From: Moniliophthora roreri
Lineage: Eukaryota; Basidiomycota; Agaricomycetes; Agaricales; Marasmiaceae
Length of the DNA: 64,000 bases
Direction of reading: 5' to 3'
Assembly (NCBI GenBank): GCA_001466705.2
Contig: LATX02000251.1
Coordinates: 124,001 to 188,000, forward strand
This document shows, in pieces, positions 42,460 to 62,090 of this stretch. A program made the position numbers and the translations under genes. Each line of letters opens with the position of its first letter. Positions within the stretch are counted from its first letter, which is position 1. The notes under the pieces are model-generated. The model had not been told where the DNA came from. It saw only the letters and a list, made by a program, of their open reading frames with translations, and ran no database searches.

Positions 42460-44556
42460 ATGGCGTTCTCTCGTGCGACTATCCTTCTCTATGCTCTTCT
42501 TCTCCTGCTCTTGGACGTGGTCAATGCGGCGGAATGCACAGTGGAGAGAAATGATGATGGTTCCGATGACTCGCAACACATCCTGGATGCCTTTGAGGCA
42601 TGCAAAACGGATGGTACTATCACGTTTCAGCAGGCGAATTACAGCGCCTTTACACCCATTAGTCTCACCGGGCTCAGTACGTTGAAGTATCGTGCATTTG
42701 CTGCACCATCTGATGCAGTTGACAGAAAACGTCACAATTCATTTGAATGGGAATCTCAACCTTCCTAGCAACATGACACAAGTACAACAAGCAATCAATT
42801 CTACAAAGAACACTCCAAGCGTGAGTCGCATTTCGGTCCTACTCGCAAATTTTCCACTAACGTAGTTCTTTTATCAAGACATACGCTACGCCATGGTTCT
42901 ACTTTGACGGTGAAAACGTATCTCTCCTAGGCTCCGAGGACTTTGAATGGGGTCGCTTCCACGGATTCGGACAACAGTGGTGGGATATTGGGAATAGGGT
43001 ATGTCCGGCATCGGTTGCTTCGATACTTGCTGACAATTCCTTCTGTGCAAAGATCTTGAGACCTCAACTTGCTACTTTCAACGTCACAAATGGTCTCCTC
43101 AGTGGTCTCAAGGTCATCAAACCTATTGCATGGGGCTGGAATCTTCCCGGAAAGAACATTCGCGTAGAGAACCACTTCGTAGACGCTCAGCCCGACAATG
43201 CTACAAGGACGAGTACCGTGGTATGTCCAACTACTAGTATATAATACGTCCGTGACTCAGTGCTTTAACCCCAGAGCTTCCCCTTCAACACGTGAGTCCC
43301 TGCAGCTTGCCCTCTTTATAGCTGATGGACGGGTCGGACTATTTTGAACAGTGATGGTAAGTCAGACTGTGATACTATAAGTAGCAAACGATTGATCTTA
43401 ATTCCTTCGCGAAGGTATCAACGTATCCGGAAATAACATCACCATTGATGGGTATGACTTGTTGTTCCCCGCAGCATTCCGTGACTTGATTATTCGGCAC
43501 TTCACCAGATATTACGGTCATAATGGCGACGATTGTGTCTCAATCATCAATGGAGCACGCAATGTCCTTGCTCAGAACGGGTACTGTGGTTTCTCCTCGC
43601 ACGGTCTTTCCATCGGATCCCTCGGACGTAACGGTGCAGAGCAGACGGTGCAGCATGTCGTCTTCAGGAACTGGACTATGGAGGGTGCTGTATACGGCGC
43701 CAGGGTAGGTTTTGTTTCACTACTCATCGGAAGTCCCATCTCATGCATCCCTTCAGTTCAAGAGTTGGACTGGCGGAAGGGGGTGGGCAGACAACATTAC
43801 TTGGGAGGACATTACTCTGATTGACGTTTCCACCGGAATCTTCGTCACTCAAAAGTGAGTGCTTTGAAGTTTACGTCCATCTTCAGGTCTCCTGATCACT
43901 TCCTCTACAGCTACTACGATCAAGTAGCTATCGGTTTTCCTTGGGCTTTCCTTATTTTCTTGATTGCTCAACAACGCACAATGAACAGGATAAGGGTCCT
44001 CGTCCCGATAACACCAACCAAACTAGTACCAGAATAACTAATTTCACCTTTAAGAACTTCACCGGTGGACTAGCAGCTAACTGGAGTTAGTATCATCACA
44101 TTGTATCTGAAATTGTCACTCACCTTCACACACAGCCGACGGAACATGCATTAGTAACCCTTGTTGGAACTACGTCGAAGGCATTGACAATACAAAGGCT
44201 ATCATTCTAGACTTATATCCGGGCACCGGTGAGCATTGAGTTTATTGTTCACTATCAGGCAGCCGTGCTCACCGACTCCAGCCTTTAACCTTACCTTCCA
44301 GGATATCAATATCACTCCAATGAACAAGACCGCCAACGACACAACTGTCCTTTGTGATCCCTCTACTTTGGCAGAAGGAGAACAGGACATTCTAGGCTTC
44401 CAATGCCAAAACGGCAAGTTCGCTGCCACTGAAATCAAGAATGGATCGTCAACAGGCGGAAGCGGAGAAAATGCAGCCTTTGGCCGCTCGGACATCCATA
44501 ATCTGATCCCGGCTACCATTGCGATAGCCACTTTGCTGGTAGCACAGATTCTTTGA
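42460..44556 (+). CDS. Glycoside hydrolase family 28 (polygalacturonase-type), GPI-like tail
   Basis: A multi-exon gene, about ten exons. A signal peptide (ILLYALLLLLLDVVNA) opens the protein. Family motifs in order are SFPFNTDGINV (catalytic N-T-D), GHNGDDCVSI (D-D), SSHGLSIGSLG (G-H-G) and, across an intron, YGAR-FK (R-x-K). These are the GH28 active-site set, so it should hydrolyse galacturonan or related pectin with inversion. The NTDG motif is spread over a 17-nt exon (43275-43291), a 5-nt exon (43352-43356) and the next exon. The C-terminus ends in a Ser/Gly-rich stretch and a hydrophobic tail (LIPATIAIATLLVAQIL), which looks like a GPI-anchor signal. Exo- versus endo-action is undecided. 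Many Asn-X-Ser/Thr sites support secretion. Confidence 0.85.
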
Positions 44557-44641
44557 ACATGTAAAATTGTATGCCCGCCATGAAAATGATATAACGAATG
44601 CATGACAGGCCCCGAATGGCATGAATATACAAGGGAAAGCG

Positions 44642-47600
44642 CTATTTCCTTCCCGCTCTCCTCTTTTCCTTTGTTTTCTCCCTCTCCATACTCTTCTGTT
44701 CTGCTCTCTCGCTCTCGATAGATCCGAACACGCGCTTCATTCTCTCGTTGTAACTGCGATCCTTCTCCTTTTGTTTAGCTTGTTCTACGCCAGCCAAGAA
44801 CCGAGCGTCCTTTCGCAGTTCTCGGATTGCGCCCTTTCTCTCCTTCTTGTACTGTGCTCGTAATTTGTTGGACTCGTTCCTCTCGTGATCTGGGTCTTGA
44901 GCACGCAGGTACGAAGATGATGTCGACTCGAGCCTGGGAATATAGGAAGGTATAGGGATAGGTTTATGTTCCTGGAGCGTTAAAGGTCGGCGTGATTGAT
45001 GAGCAAACTTGAGGAGTCGGGTCATCATGTCAGTGACGGAAGAAAGCTTGGTCTGAAGCCCAAGTACGATGGTGAGTAATAGCAAAGCATGGAAAAGTAA
45101 AACATACCTGGACATCCTTTCCAAGTTTACCGATCTCGAGGTTTTGACAGATCTCCAAAAGAGGCTTGAAGATTTCGATAAACGCTTCCAAGCCCTTGTA
45201 CAGGTCTGCGAACTTGCCCAACGCGTCTAGGGTTAGAACAAATAAATTCAGCTTGTCGCTTTCGTCGTGTTCGGAAGATGATAAGATGGCAGAGAGGTTA
45301 GGTTTTTGAATCTCCAAGCCTTTGGCGTTCTTCGGCGATATCATCAACGACTCACACACTGCCGAACGGAAGTCGGGAGCAGGAAAAGACCCCGGAAGCT
45401 CGGATGACTCCTGATACTTGCTAGGTGCTAAATGCAGTACAGCATTGACCAGGAAGTTGATTGCTTCCGGCACGAACCGTCTGGAAAGCTGTTCAAACTG
45501 TAGGAACAGCGTACATAGGAACAGACCGCTGGCGATATCCTCCAGAGTTCGTACTCGTCCCAAGCCGAGATAAGATCCCATGAGAATTCGTGTCGGCGAG
45601 ATGACTGCATGGTTCATGTCACTAGTCGGCCATACCGCTCCAACTATGCGAAGGAGTGTTAGTTCGGGGAGACCGGGCCATGTTTTCGAATCGGGGTTGG
45701 ATGCGCCTCGAGAAAGACCACGCTTTAGGTTTCGATGCATGATCAAGAGCTTTTGGTTAAACTGCTCCGCGGATTGTATAGGGTATGCCTTTGTAAGACC
45801 GAATAAATGAGGTAGCAGTGCGTTGATGACTTGAAACTTTGGTTGGGGCGGTGACGCCAAGTACAGGATGTGGTCTACCAGCACACTGTTTAGTTTCTGA
45901 AACAGAGAATGAGTATCAGTGTCACGGTAGAAGACAAGTCTATACCTGCAACTTAATCTTATTCTCTGGGGCAAAGCTGGCATGATGAAGCGTTCGTATC
46001 CGCTTCACGACAGTGGGCACGTCGTCATCCTTGACGTTCTCCACAATCTCCAGAAACTTGTCATGCGAAGAGGGACATGGGAAGGTAAATGGCAGCTCCT
46101 GGGCCGTCTGGCGTGACTTGGAAGTAGGAGAAGCCTTTTTAGACCCCTGAACCAGGTGCTCATCATCTTCAAACTCCTCTTCCGGCTCTGACGACGAATC
46201 ATCTCCCCCAATCCCTGTAAACTCTTCCTCATCGTCTTTGTCGGCCTCATCCTCGTCCCCGTCTTCCGTCTCTTGGTCCTCGTTTTCGGATAGCACGTCC
46301 TCGTCGACCTCTCCGAGACCGGCACCTAGTCCAGCATAGTCTATTTCCTCATCATCAAAATCATCCTCCAAATCGTCTCCGCCACGTTGCCGCTTAGCCC
46401 TGCCCTTTCCCTCATCTTCGCTATCGCCATCGTCCAGGCCCAACATTCGCTTTTTACGTTTGCGCTCGGCCTTTTCCAATGCTTCTTTCTCTTCCAAAGC
46501 CAACTCTTCCTCTGTTTTGGTTCTGTCTTTTGGTTTGGCGCGACTCTCGAATGCGAGTTCGCGGACATTTTGGTCGTAGTCCTTTTTGGGCTCTGCTGCT
46601 GCACCGGAAGTTTCAGGAACGCCCAGTGGAATTGAGTTGCTCCCCGTAGCTGATGGATCCGGAGCATAGAGCAGGTCTCGAAGAGAATCGAAGGCTTGGT
46701 CGAGTTCATGCCGAACATTTTCACCATGTTCTTTCTCCATTTGTCTCATCATCTACAGCTGTAAATTAAAATGAACGTCATCAGCGAATGTGACAAGGTG
46801 CAGACCTTGTGCTCCTTGCTTTTTGCGATAACTTCAGCCATGACTTCTGCTTTGGATTTTTTCCGGGCAGGCTACAGATAAAGATCAGAAACCGGTTGAG
46901 GTAGTATTGTAGGTACAGACCTCTTCGCTATTACTGTCGACCTCTTCATCGTCATCGAACCCACCAAAGTGAGTATGCTTGACAATTTCCTTCTCGATCT
47001 GGCCTTAATGAAAGGTCAACATGGCGTCCTGACTAAAAGTATGGGCGACATACCGCTGCCTTCGTCATCTTCATCATCGTCATCCAGTCCAAAGCCAGTG
47101 TTATCAAAGTCATCAATGTTGGCAAGACTTTGGCCGTAATGAGTAAGCTCGTCCTCGTCCTCCAAATTGAAAGCAGATCCCTTCGAGGCACGCTGTTGTT
47201 CTCTTGTGAAACGCTCAAGCATACGCTCCTCTAGGCTCATCGTTGGATCATTTTCTCCAAATCGACGGTCGACAATCCCTCCCGCACGACCCCTCTCTTC
47301 CACCTCTTTCAATAATGTTTTTTTCCGCTAGAATAAAATAAAATACCGAAAATCAGAAGAATGCCAGAGTCCAGAACTCGACAACTCACTTGCTCAATCC
47401 CAGCCATCTTACTCTTTGCAGGCTTTCCAGTAACACCCTTGAGTTTTCGTCCACCAACATCATGCTTGAGCTTGGTAACTTTTGTATCGAATGGATTGAG
47501 CTTCCGTTGGATTTCATCAAGCTTTGCGGCTCGCTTTTCCTTGTCTTTTTCTGTCGGAGCAGCACGTTTTCGTTTCTTGCTATGATTATTTCCGACTACC

Positions 47601-47653
47601 CCTGCTTGTGAGAGGGCCGATTTGAGTTGAGCAAGCTGAGAGCCTTTGGCCAT
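44642..47653 (-). CDS. nop14: Nucleolar protein 14, 90S pre-ribosome (SSU processome) factor
   Basis: A minus-strand multi-exon gene from ATG 47653 (MAKGSQLAQLKSALSQAG). The exon 1/2 junction is at 47390/47327 and further short exons lie at 47.3-46.75 kb. The large exons are 46752-45955 (acidic Asp/Glu-rich region typical of Nop14) and 45897-45111 (helical Nop14 core: LPHLFGLTKAYPIQSAEQFN, RTLEDIASGLFLCTLFLQFE, VPEAINFLVNAVLHLAP). The last exon ends at 44642 with RAQYKKERKGAIRELRKDARF and the basic KEKRRAGRK terminus. Nop14 is needed for 18S rRNA maturation in the nucleolus and binds Noc4 and Emg1. An upstream in-frame Met at 47743 is unlikely to be used. Confidence 0.9.
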
Positions 47654-47877
47654 GGCTGCAAAGCTTTGGGAGCGCGCATCGAAATTTCGGTACAGCCACC
47701 AGGAGCCGGTCCACCGGACCGGAGAAGTCTTTACCCTTGTCACAGCAAGTCACATTCCGAGTCTTCTACGTTCACCATTATCCAAGTCCTACAACCCGTT
47801 CATTCGGCGCATTTCTTTCAACGTTTACATCTTGCGGACCTCAATATCTACCAGCCCCCAAATACAAGGCACCAGGT
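47654..47877. promoter_or_regulatory. 224-bp divergent promoter between NOP14 and SPT3
   Basis: 224 bp lie between the two start codons of a ribosome-biogenesis gene and a SAGA subunit gene. No TATA box was identified. Confidence 0.45.
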
Positions 47878-49185
47878 ATGGCGACCGTGAAGAAGCCGAC
47901 AGTGGAAGGGGTCGTGCGAGACTACAAGTATGCCACGGAAATATCTCAAATGGTAACGTCGGTTATCCAGAACATTGGTAGCTAACACACTCATATGCGT
48001 CCAGATGTTTGTGTTTGGCGAAGTCCAAGACCCCAATCCCGAAACAGTAAATCTCGTGGAGGACATCGTTCGGAGCCAGCTTATTGAATTGGTATGTCAT
48101 GCACTCGCAATCCAATTCCCAAGACTGAAGTTGGGCAGATTGTACAAGCCAGGGCGCTTGCTGTACGACGTGGAGCGCGCTACCTGTCTGCTGAAGACCT
48201 CATCTTTCTCATCCGACATGACCGAGGAAAGGTCAATCGACTTCGAACGTATCTCTCATGGAAAGATGTGCGGAAGCATGCAAAGGACTCAGGTGGAGAT
48301 GGAGGAGGTGGAGTAGAAGAAGCTCTCGAAGATGGTGCTGAAGGTAAGTGGACAGGTGCCCTCGATGAATTAGCAGTTGTAACCGAGAAGTGCTTCAGAC
48401 AAGTTGGCGGCAAAGGCACAGAAAATCACTATCAAGCTCCCTTGGGAAATAACAACCATCTATTCTGAAGTTCTCAAGCAAAGTGGACATCAGTCTGACG
48501 ATGAAGAGGACGAGGACGATATTGAGGCACATGAAGCGTCTATTCAGCGTCTGAAGGTACACATCAAACAAGCAGTCAGCTTTTCATGAATAACATTCTC
48601 TACAGGAAGCCGACGATGCAACACGACAAATGACGCGACTAGAGTATCAACATTACTCAGACTGTCGACAGGCCTCCTTCACGTATCGCAAGGGTATTAT
48701 TTATTTATTGTCTTGGCACACGCGCTCTTTCTGACATCCACATAACAGCCAAACGATTCAGAGAGTTCCTCAATCTCCCTCCTCATCTCGATCTCCGTGC
48801 AAACGATGATACCGTCGATATTGTCGGCTTCTTAGCCTTCGAAATGGTTCGGTCATTAACTCTGGCTGGGCTCGAAGTCAAGAAATCTCTCGAAGAGTCT
48901 TTCATGCGTGAAGAGTACACTTCACCTATACTTGGGAAACGGAAAGCCAACGGAATTGGCGGTGGGCCCGACAAACGTAGACGAGAGGAGTCACCGGATA
49001 GGGATGATTATACACTCCCGGTCAACTCTCTTTTCCTTCCGCCGCCAGAAGCTCGTACAGCCCTCAGGCCAGAGCATATCCAGGATGCATTCTCTCGAAT
49101 GCAGGGCGACTGGGCTCATCGCCGGTCAGCTGGAATGAATAATTGGCGCGGAGGCCTAGTTCGGACCCGTGTTTCCCTCATCTGA
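47878..49185 (+). CDS. spt3: SAGA complex subunit Spt3
   Basis: Six exons (47878-47952, 48005-48091, 48139-48343, 48399-48556, 48606-48693, 48749-49185) sum to 349 residues in frame. Two histone-fold halves are readable: the first with [20 protein letters not shown] and [20 protein letters not shown] followed by [20 protein letters not shown]; the second with [20 protein letters not shown] then RFREFLNL and [19 protein letters not shown]. These are hallmark Spt3 segments (TAF11/13-like histone folds) that contact TBP in SAGA. Between them is an acidic linker (SDDEEDEDD). The C-terminal tail is shorter and less conserved. Confidence 0.92.
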
Positions 49186-49445
49186 CACTCTACTTACATA
49201 TACCCATCTCATTTGTATCTTCATTCTATTCTCCGATATTCATGTATACCAGATGTAGACAACAGGATTGTACTTTTAATCACGTTTATTATACACGAAG
49301 CAGCAGAAACAACAACATAGACTTCGACTAATACAAATTAAAGGATGATGAGCTAGATATAAGTACACATCGATCGACAAGTATTTCTATGGTACAGGAA
49401 ACGACAGCGAGTAGCTGAAGAGTAGATAGGATGCTGCATGTCTGG

Positions 49446-50984
49446 TCAATAGGGTCCTTCCAATCGGAGGATTGGGCCCTTCATAGCATCTTCATTGAAC
49501 ACCTCAACACCTTTGTTATCCACCCTCCGATTGATACCACCCAAAAGAATCTTCACAAGCGCGTCTGCGCTTAGGTCTTTCCCGATATACTTCGTCGTGT
49601 CCACGATATCCTATTGAAATAGAGAAGGTAGACTGTTAACAGCTACTCTGTGCATGCGGGTAATCAAGGAGACGCCACTTACCCTTATATGATATTGCGA
49701 TACAAGATTATCGTCCAACTCCCTCAAATATCGAGCAGCGCCTGCGGATTTACCGATTTGCACGAACTGTATTCCAACCTGTTGTGATCATGATATGGGA
49801 ATAATGACGCGGGGGATAGTTGGGTTTCGAAGGGTATGGTGAGCACATGAACAAGGACTATCAAAACAGACAGGTACGAACCTGAGACAGAGGGAAATGC
49901 TTCGCATCTAGACGTCTCGCAGCTTGAACTATAACACTTTCTGGGTCATCAGCTGTATGCATATTTAGTCTTTTGCTGTAAAGGAAGAAATGATAGGAGA
50001 GATACGGACTCGGCGCGCCATCCGTTAGGACAACGAAATTCACTGGTTTTATCGATTTCAGATTACCAGAGTCATAAGCAGCTTCGAGCTTTTCGAGGTA
50101 ATCTCTGAGAAGATCTTCCAGCCTTTCTCCGATAGGAGTAACACCCCGAGGACGGATTTGATTAAACAAATCTTCTACTGCCTCGCGCTTCTGACAAAAT
50201 TGAGTGAGTGAACGATCAAATGCCGAATGCCGCTGCTTTTAGGACTTACAGTCATATTTTTGCCAACGCGGTCGTCGTTAAGGAAGTGTATGTCAATGCC
50301 ATCCGCATCGAATTGCCCTGCTAGATCAGCTAATGCAGACAAGGCAGACGCGGCCTGTAAAACGCGCTTATTAGATGAAGCCCTGGACTAGTCGATAATC
50401 AGGGCTTACCTCGGCCCAACGAGCCCCAATCATTGAGCTGGAATCATCGACAATAATGACTGTGTCGTATTTACGCAACGTTTCGAGCATATCGTCGATG
50501 GTTTGCTGGCGCATGGGGGTACGAAGATCTTTACCCCCCAAAAAAAAGAATCTGTCAAAATCGCGTCTCCATTCATCGAATTGGGCTCTGACGTACAGCT
50601 CGAACGCATCCCTACGTGGTAAAAGATCAGAAAGTGTGCTATAGCAACGCAGAGAGGCAACGGAGACTTACTGTGCTTCGAAGACCCCTCTGTAGAGCTT
50701 GATGAAAAAGATGATTGGGAATCATAGATGTATTTCATCTGTTCCGGCTCATCTGAATAGTAATATGCTGGCGGTGTCCTTGAATACGGCGGCGGGGGGT
50801 TGTGGACCAAGTCTGGGTCTAGATTTCTTCGAATAGCAGAATTCGCAGACCTGGTTCTGCGGTGGCTACCCAAGTTTGAAGTAGTGAGAAAACCTTGGTC
50901 TGGAGACCCTTGAGCAGATCTTGGTCGATATGGTTTTGAAATACTATTCAAGTTGGGCCTGGAGCTAGATGGAGAGTTGCCCAT
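49446..50984 (-). CDS. von Willebrand factor type A domain protein
   Basis: A minus-strand multi-exon gene. The N-terminus MGNSPSSSR fits an N-myristoylation site (Gly2, Ser6), followed by a disordered Ser/Pro-rich region with PPPPYSRTPPAYYY. After an intron near 50.63 kb come LYVRAQFDEWRRDFDRFFFL and a vWA domain: TVIIVDDSSSMIGARW is the MIDAS motif (D-x-S-x-S), with the later MIDAS Thr in RGVTPIGERLEDLL and the Asp in VVLTDGAPS. The last exons read IQFVQIGKSAGAARYLREL and a C-terminal KILLGGINRRVDNKG, ending at 49446. Such proteins are common in agaricomycetes and of unknown function; metal-dependent protein binding at a membrane is the reasonable inference. An alternative upstream Met at 51005 would remove the myristoylation site. 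Confidence 0.8.
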
Positions 50985-51984
50985 GAGTGAAGCAGAAAGA
51001 AACAAGAAAGAAAGGCCGTGTTTTGTCGAAGAAAACTTTTAGGTCCGTAGCAATATAAATAGGAGACCAAGTTGAATTGACGCCTTGTTTTGTGCTGTGT
51101 CGGCCGTTATAGATTCGGAGTGACATAATCGTAATGCTGTGCAGTGTATCGAGGCCTCGGACTCAGTTGCGATCAGTCAAGGCTGCACGTCGTTATTATT
51201 CACACAAAATAATCAGATGTAACAAAGAAATTGTGGCATCGTAGTGACTACAGTGGCCCGCGCAAGCTCGTGCGCAAACGACTAACATAACCGCTGAAGG
51301 CCGCTGTAAATAGTCGGTACAAAATCTGTACCTGGAACACAGCAGCCGGGAGAACTCTCAAGCGCCGAAGTATGGAATGCGGCTATATCCATCACAGCTT
51401 TATCTCTCGAAACCTGGAAGACACCAAGGCCAAGCTGGGTTTGTGCGTCGGCCTTCAAGGGCGGAGCATGGTCTCAAGAAGCCAAGAAGTCGGCCTCCAC
51501 AGCTTGAACGTAGCTAGACTGTTGTAACAGTTTCACTTGTGACTTCGAATCCATTAGCCTCAAGGTGTGGTGGTGTGTAAACTCTTGATAGATGGCGCAG
51601 GGGTGGGGTTCCAACACCTCTTGAACTGGATTTATTCTGACAGGTACAGCAGTACTGTGGTCATCTGGAAGTGTTTTGCTACTTTGACGCTGACCTACAT
51701 TCCACTTATTCCAGCGCTCAGTTGAGATTGCGACATCCCGCGACGTAGAGTGTCCTGTGTAGCATCAAGATGAAATGGGAGGATGCGAGTCGCTAAGGAG
51801 GCAGGACGTGAACGGGTTCCAAGGATTCTGATGGTCGCTGTCGAGCTGTCGAAGCTATCCGATCTCCTCCACTCAATGGTTGGTACAGCTAGGTAGGTGG
51901 GAAGAATATGCGGTGTAACATCGTGGAAAGAATGTGTATTGCAAGTTCTCAGAGTGACAATTTTTAATCTTCTATGTTCGGACA
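50985..51984. other. Intergenic; no supported gene
   Basis: A 97-codon minus frame (51988-51695) overlaps the end of the micro-protein gene and shows no motif. It is probably its 3' UTR or noise. Confidence 0.35.
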
Positions 51985-52228
51985 TCATGCGGCAGTTGGT
52001 TTACCCTACAGAAGAGAGCTGTTGAGCGATATATCGTCAGGATGGATTTTGTCACACACCTGAATCAGCTGGTATAGTCCATACACAGTGCCCAACGCGC
52101 CTGCGGTGAATCCAACGCTGAAAAGACCTAAAAAAATCTCAATGAATAGCAGCAACGGACGAAATGACTCAGCCTACGAATGTAAAGAATCCGTCGAGGG
52201 GCCCGGCGGTGAAGCGGCCGAGGGTCAT
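51985..52228 (-). CDS. Predicted 47-residue single-pass membrane micro-protein
   Basis: Three mini-exons (52228-52174, 52127-52060, 52005-51985) keep frame from ATG to TGA and give 47 residues: a short N-terminus (MTLGRFTAGPLDGFFTF), one hydrophobic helix (SVGFTAGALGTVYGLYQLI) and a short tail (QGKPTAA). The first intron needs a GC donor (GTAG|GCTGAG, 46 bp). Alternatively it uses GT/AG with a 40-bp intron, which changes two or three residues. The second is a normal GT-AG intron (54 bp). Family not recognised; size and helix recall small mitochondrial or ER membrane subunits. It is divergent to YAF9. Confidence 0.5.
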
Positions 52229-52494
52229 TCTGAATGAAAATTATGAGCTCGTCGTCTGGATTAGTATTTCTGCTCAAAATTATTTACCTGGTACCGCTTT
52301 TGCCTCTCGATAATATCGTATGGTCCTGCACAAAAAATAAGCCAGTTCCTTGCCAGCCAAAGACTGAAGAAACGCACTGTTGTAGATTCCGTCAAGCATG
52401 GTGGATGAGGGTAGAGTTGAACGTTGTGTCCGGGTGTTTGCGGGTTGAGTCTGTTTGGCACTCGGCAACGAGTCGAGGCTCTTTGATCTCGACC

Positions 52495-53428
52495 ATGGCT
52501 AATAACGAACGCGTCCGCGTCAGAGTATGGATTTCAACTAATATCGAGTATTTTATTCTCTACTAATTATCTCTGGAGCTATTCAGGGCTTGAGCATTTT
52601 TCGCCCAATAATCTATGGAAATACTGCTACTTTGTTGACTGCTGAAGAACGCAAAAACGGTATACCACCAGATCATACACACAAATGGACTGTAGCTGTC
52701 CGTGGTGCTGCATCAGCACCAGATTCTGACATCGTCGGAGGGACGGATGATTTGAGTTATTTCATCAAGAGGGTCACTTTCAAACTGCACGATACGTATG
52801 CCAATGCGACTCGAAGTGAGGAGCGTTTTCTGCGTGTAATTTTTTTTTCTGTCTGATCTTTGCTCTCCAGATATTGATAAACCTCCTTTTGAGGTCTCAG
52901 AGACCGGGTTCGTCGACATCTTTGTCTAATTTGCCCCCTTGCTAACCTGTCAACAGATGGGGAGAGTTTGAGATCCAAATCCGAATCCTGTTCATCCCAG
53001 AAGCTGGCGAGAAACCAATGACCCTCTATCATCACTTGAAGCTACACCCTTGGACAGCTACCGGCGAGCCAGAGATACCACCACCAGAAGTCGCGCTGAA
53101 ACTCGGTCCAGTACATTCGTGGCAATACGACGAAATCGTTTTCAATGATCCTTTCCAAAACTTTCTCAATATTCTCACAGCACATCCTCCTACGCCACTT
53201 CCCAAGGGTAGCAACAAGCCGGTTCCATTCCATTTAGCGCATCCGGCGTCTCTAGAAGCGTCGAAAGGAGGCACACCAGAATTTACTCAGCAGATGGAGA
53301 AGGATGAAGCCGGTCGATTGGAAGCGGCTCGAAAGAAGGTTGTCGCTGAACAAGAAAAGTGGCGTAACATTCTCATCGAAAAGGAGCGAGAGTTGGAGCG
53401 GTTGAAAAGGCAATTGAACAATTCTTAA
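52495..53428 (+). CDS. yaf9: YEATS-domain protein Yaf9
   Basis: Four exons (52495-52524, 52587-52815, 52871-52907, 52957-53428) sum to 255 residues in frame. The YEATS domain starts RPIIYGNTATLLT and continues HTHKWTVAVRG, DLSYFIKRVTFKLHDTYANA, PPFEVSETGWGEFEIQIRI and the residues LYHHLKLHPW; the aromatic cage and the WGEF loop that recognise acylated histone H3 are present. A C-terminal coiled coil (residues about 215-255) ends the protein, as in yeast Yaf9. Yaf9 is shared by the NuA4 acetyltransferase and SWR1 H2A.Z-exchange complexes. It is convergent with the ATR gene (124 bp between stops). Confidence 0.93.
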
Positions 53429-53552
53429 TTAGGTTGCTCTGTATGACACCTTTGTATCACGTCGAATACCCCTTTTACAAAACGATGTAGCATATGGATA
53501 CAGCAAGAAGAATCAAGAAAAGCTATAGATACAGCAATACACGAACGTATTC

Positions 53553-61952
<8,400 letters not shown>

Positions 61953-62090
61953 GAAGGATCATGAATGAATGGCAGAGGCAAGCATTTGTTTGCTGAATAA
62001 ACAACGCGAACGCGTGGTCTCGAGTCACAAGTGTCACAACCAGGTTACTTATCAAGCTGTAGTACAGATACATATGAGAGGACTGATGTT

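Noticed and set aside
47309..47743. Upstream Met at 47743 as NOP14 start
   Set aside because: The extra 30 residues have no family counterpart and would place translation inside the shared NOP14/SPT3 promoter; the Met at 47653 opens a normal Nop14 N-terminus.
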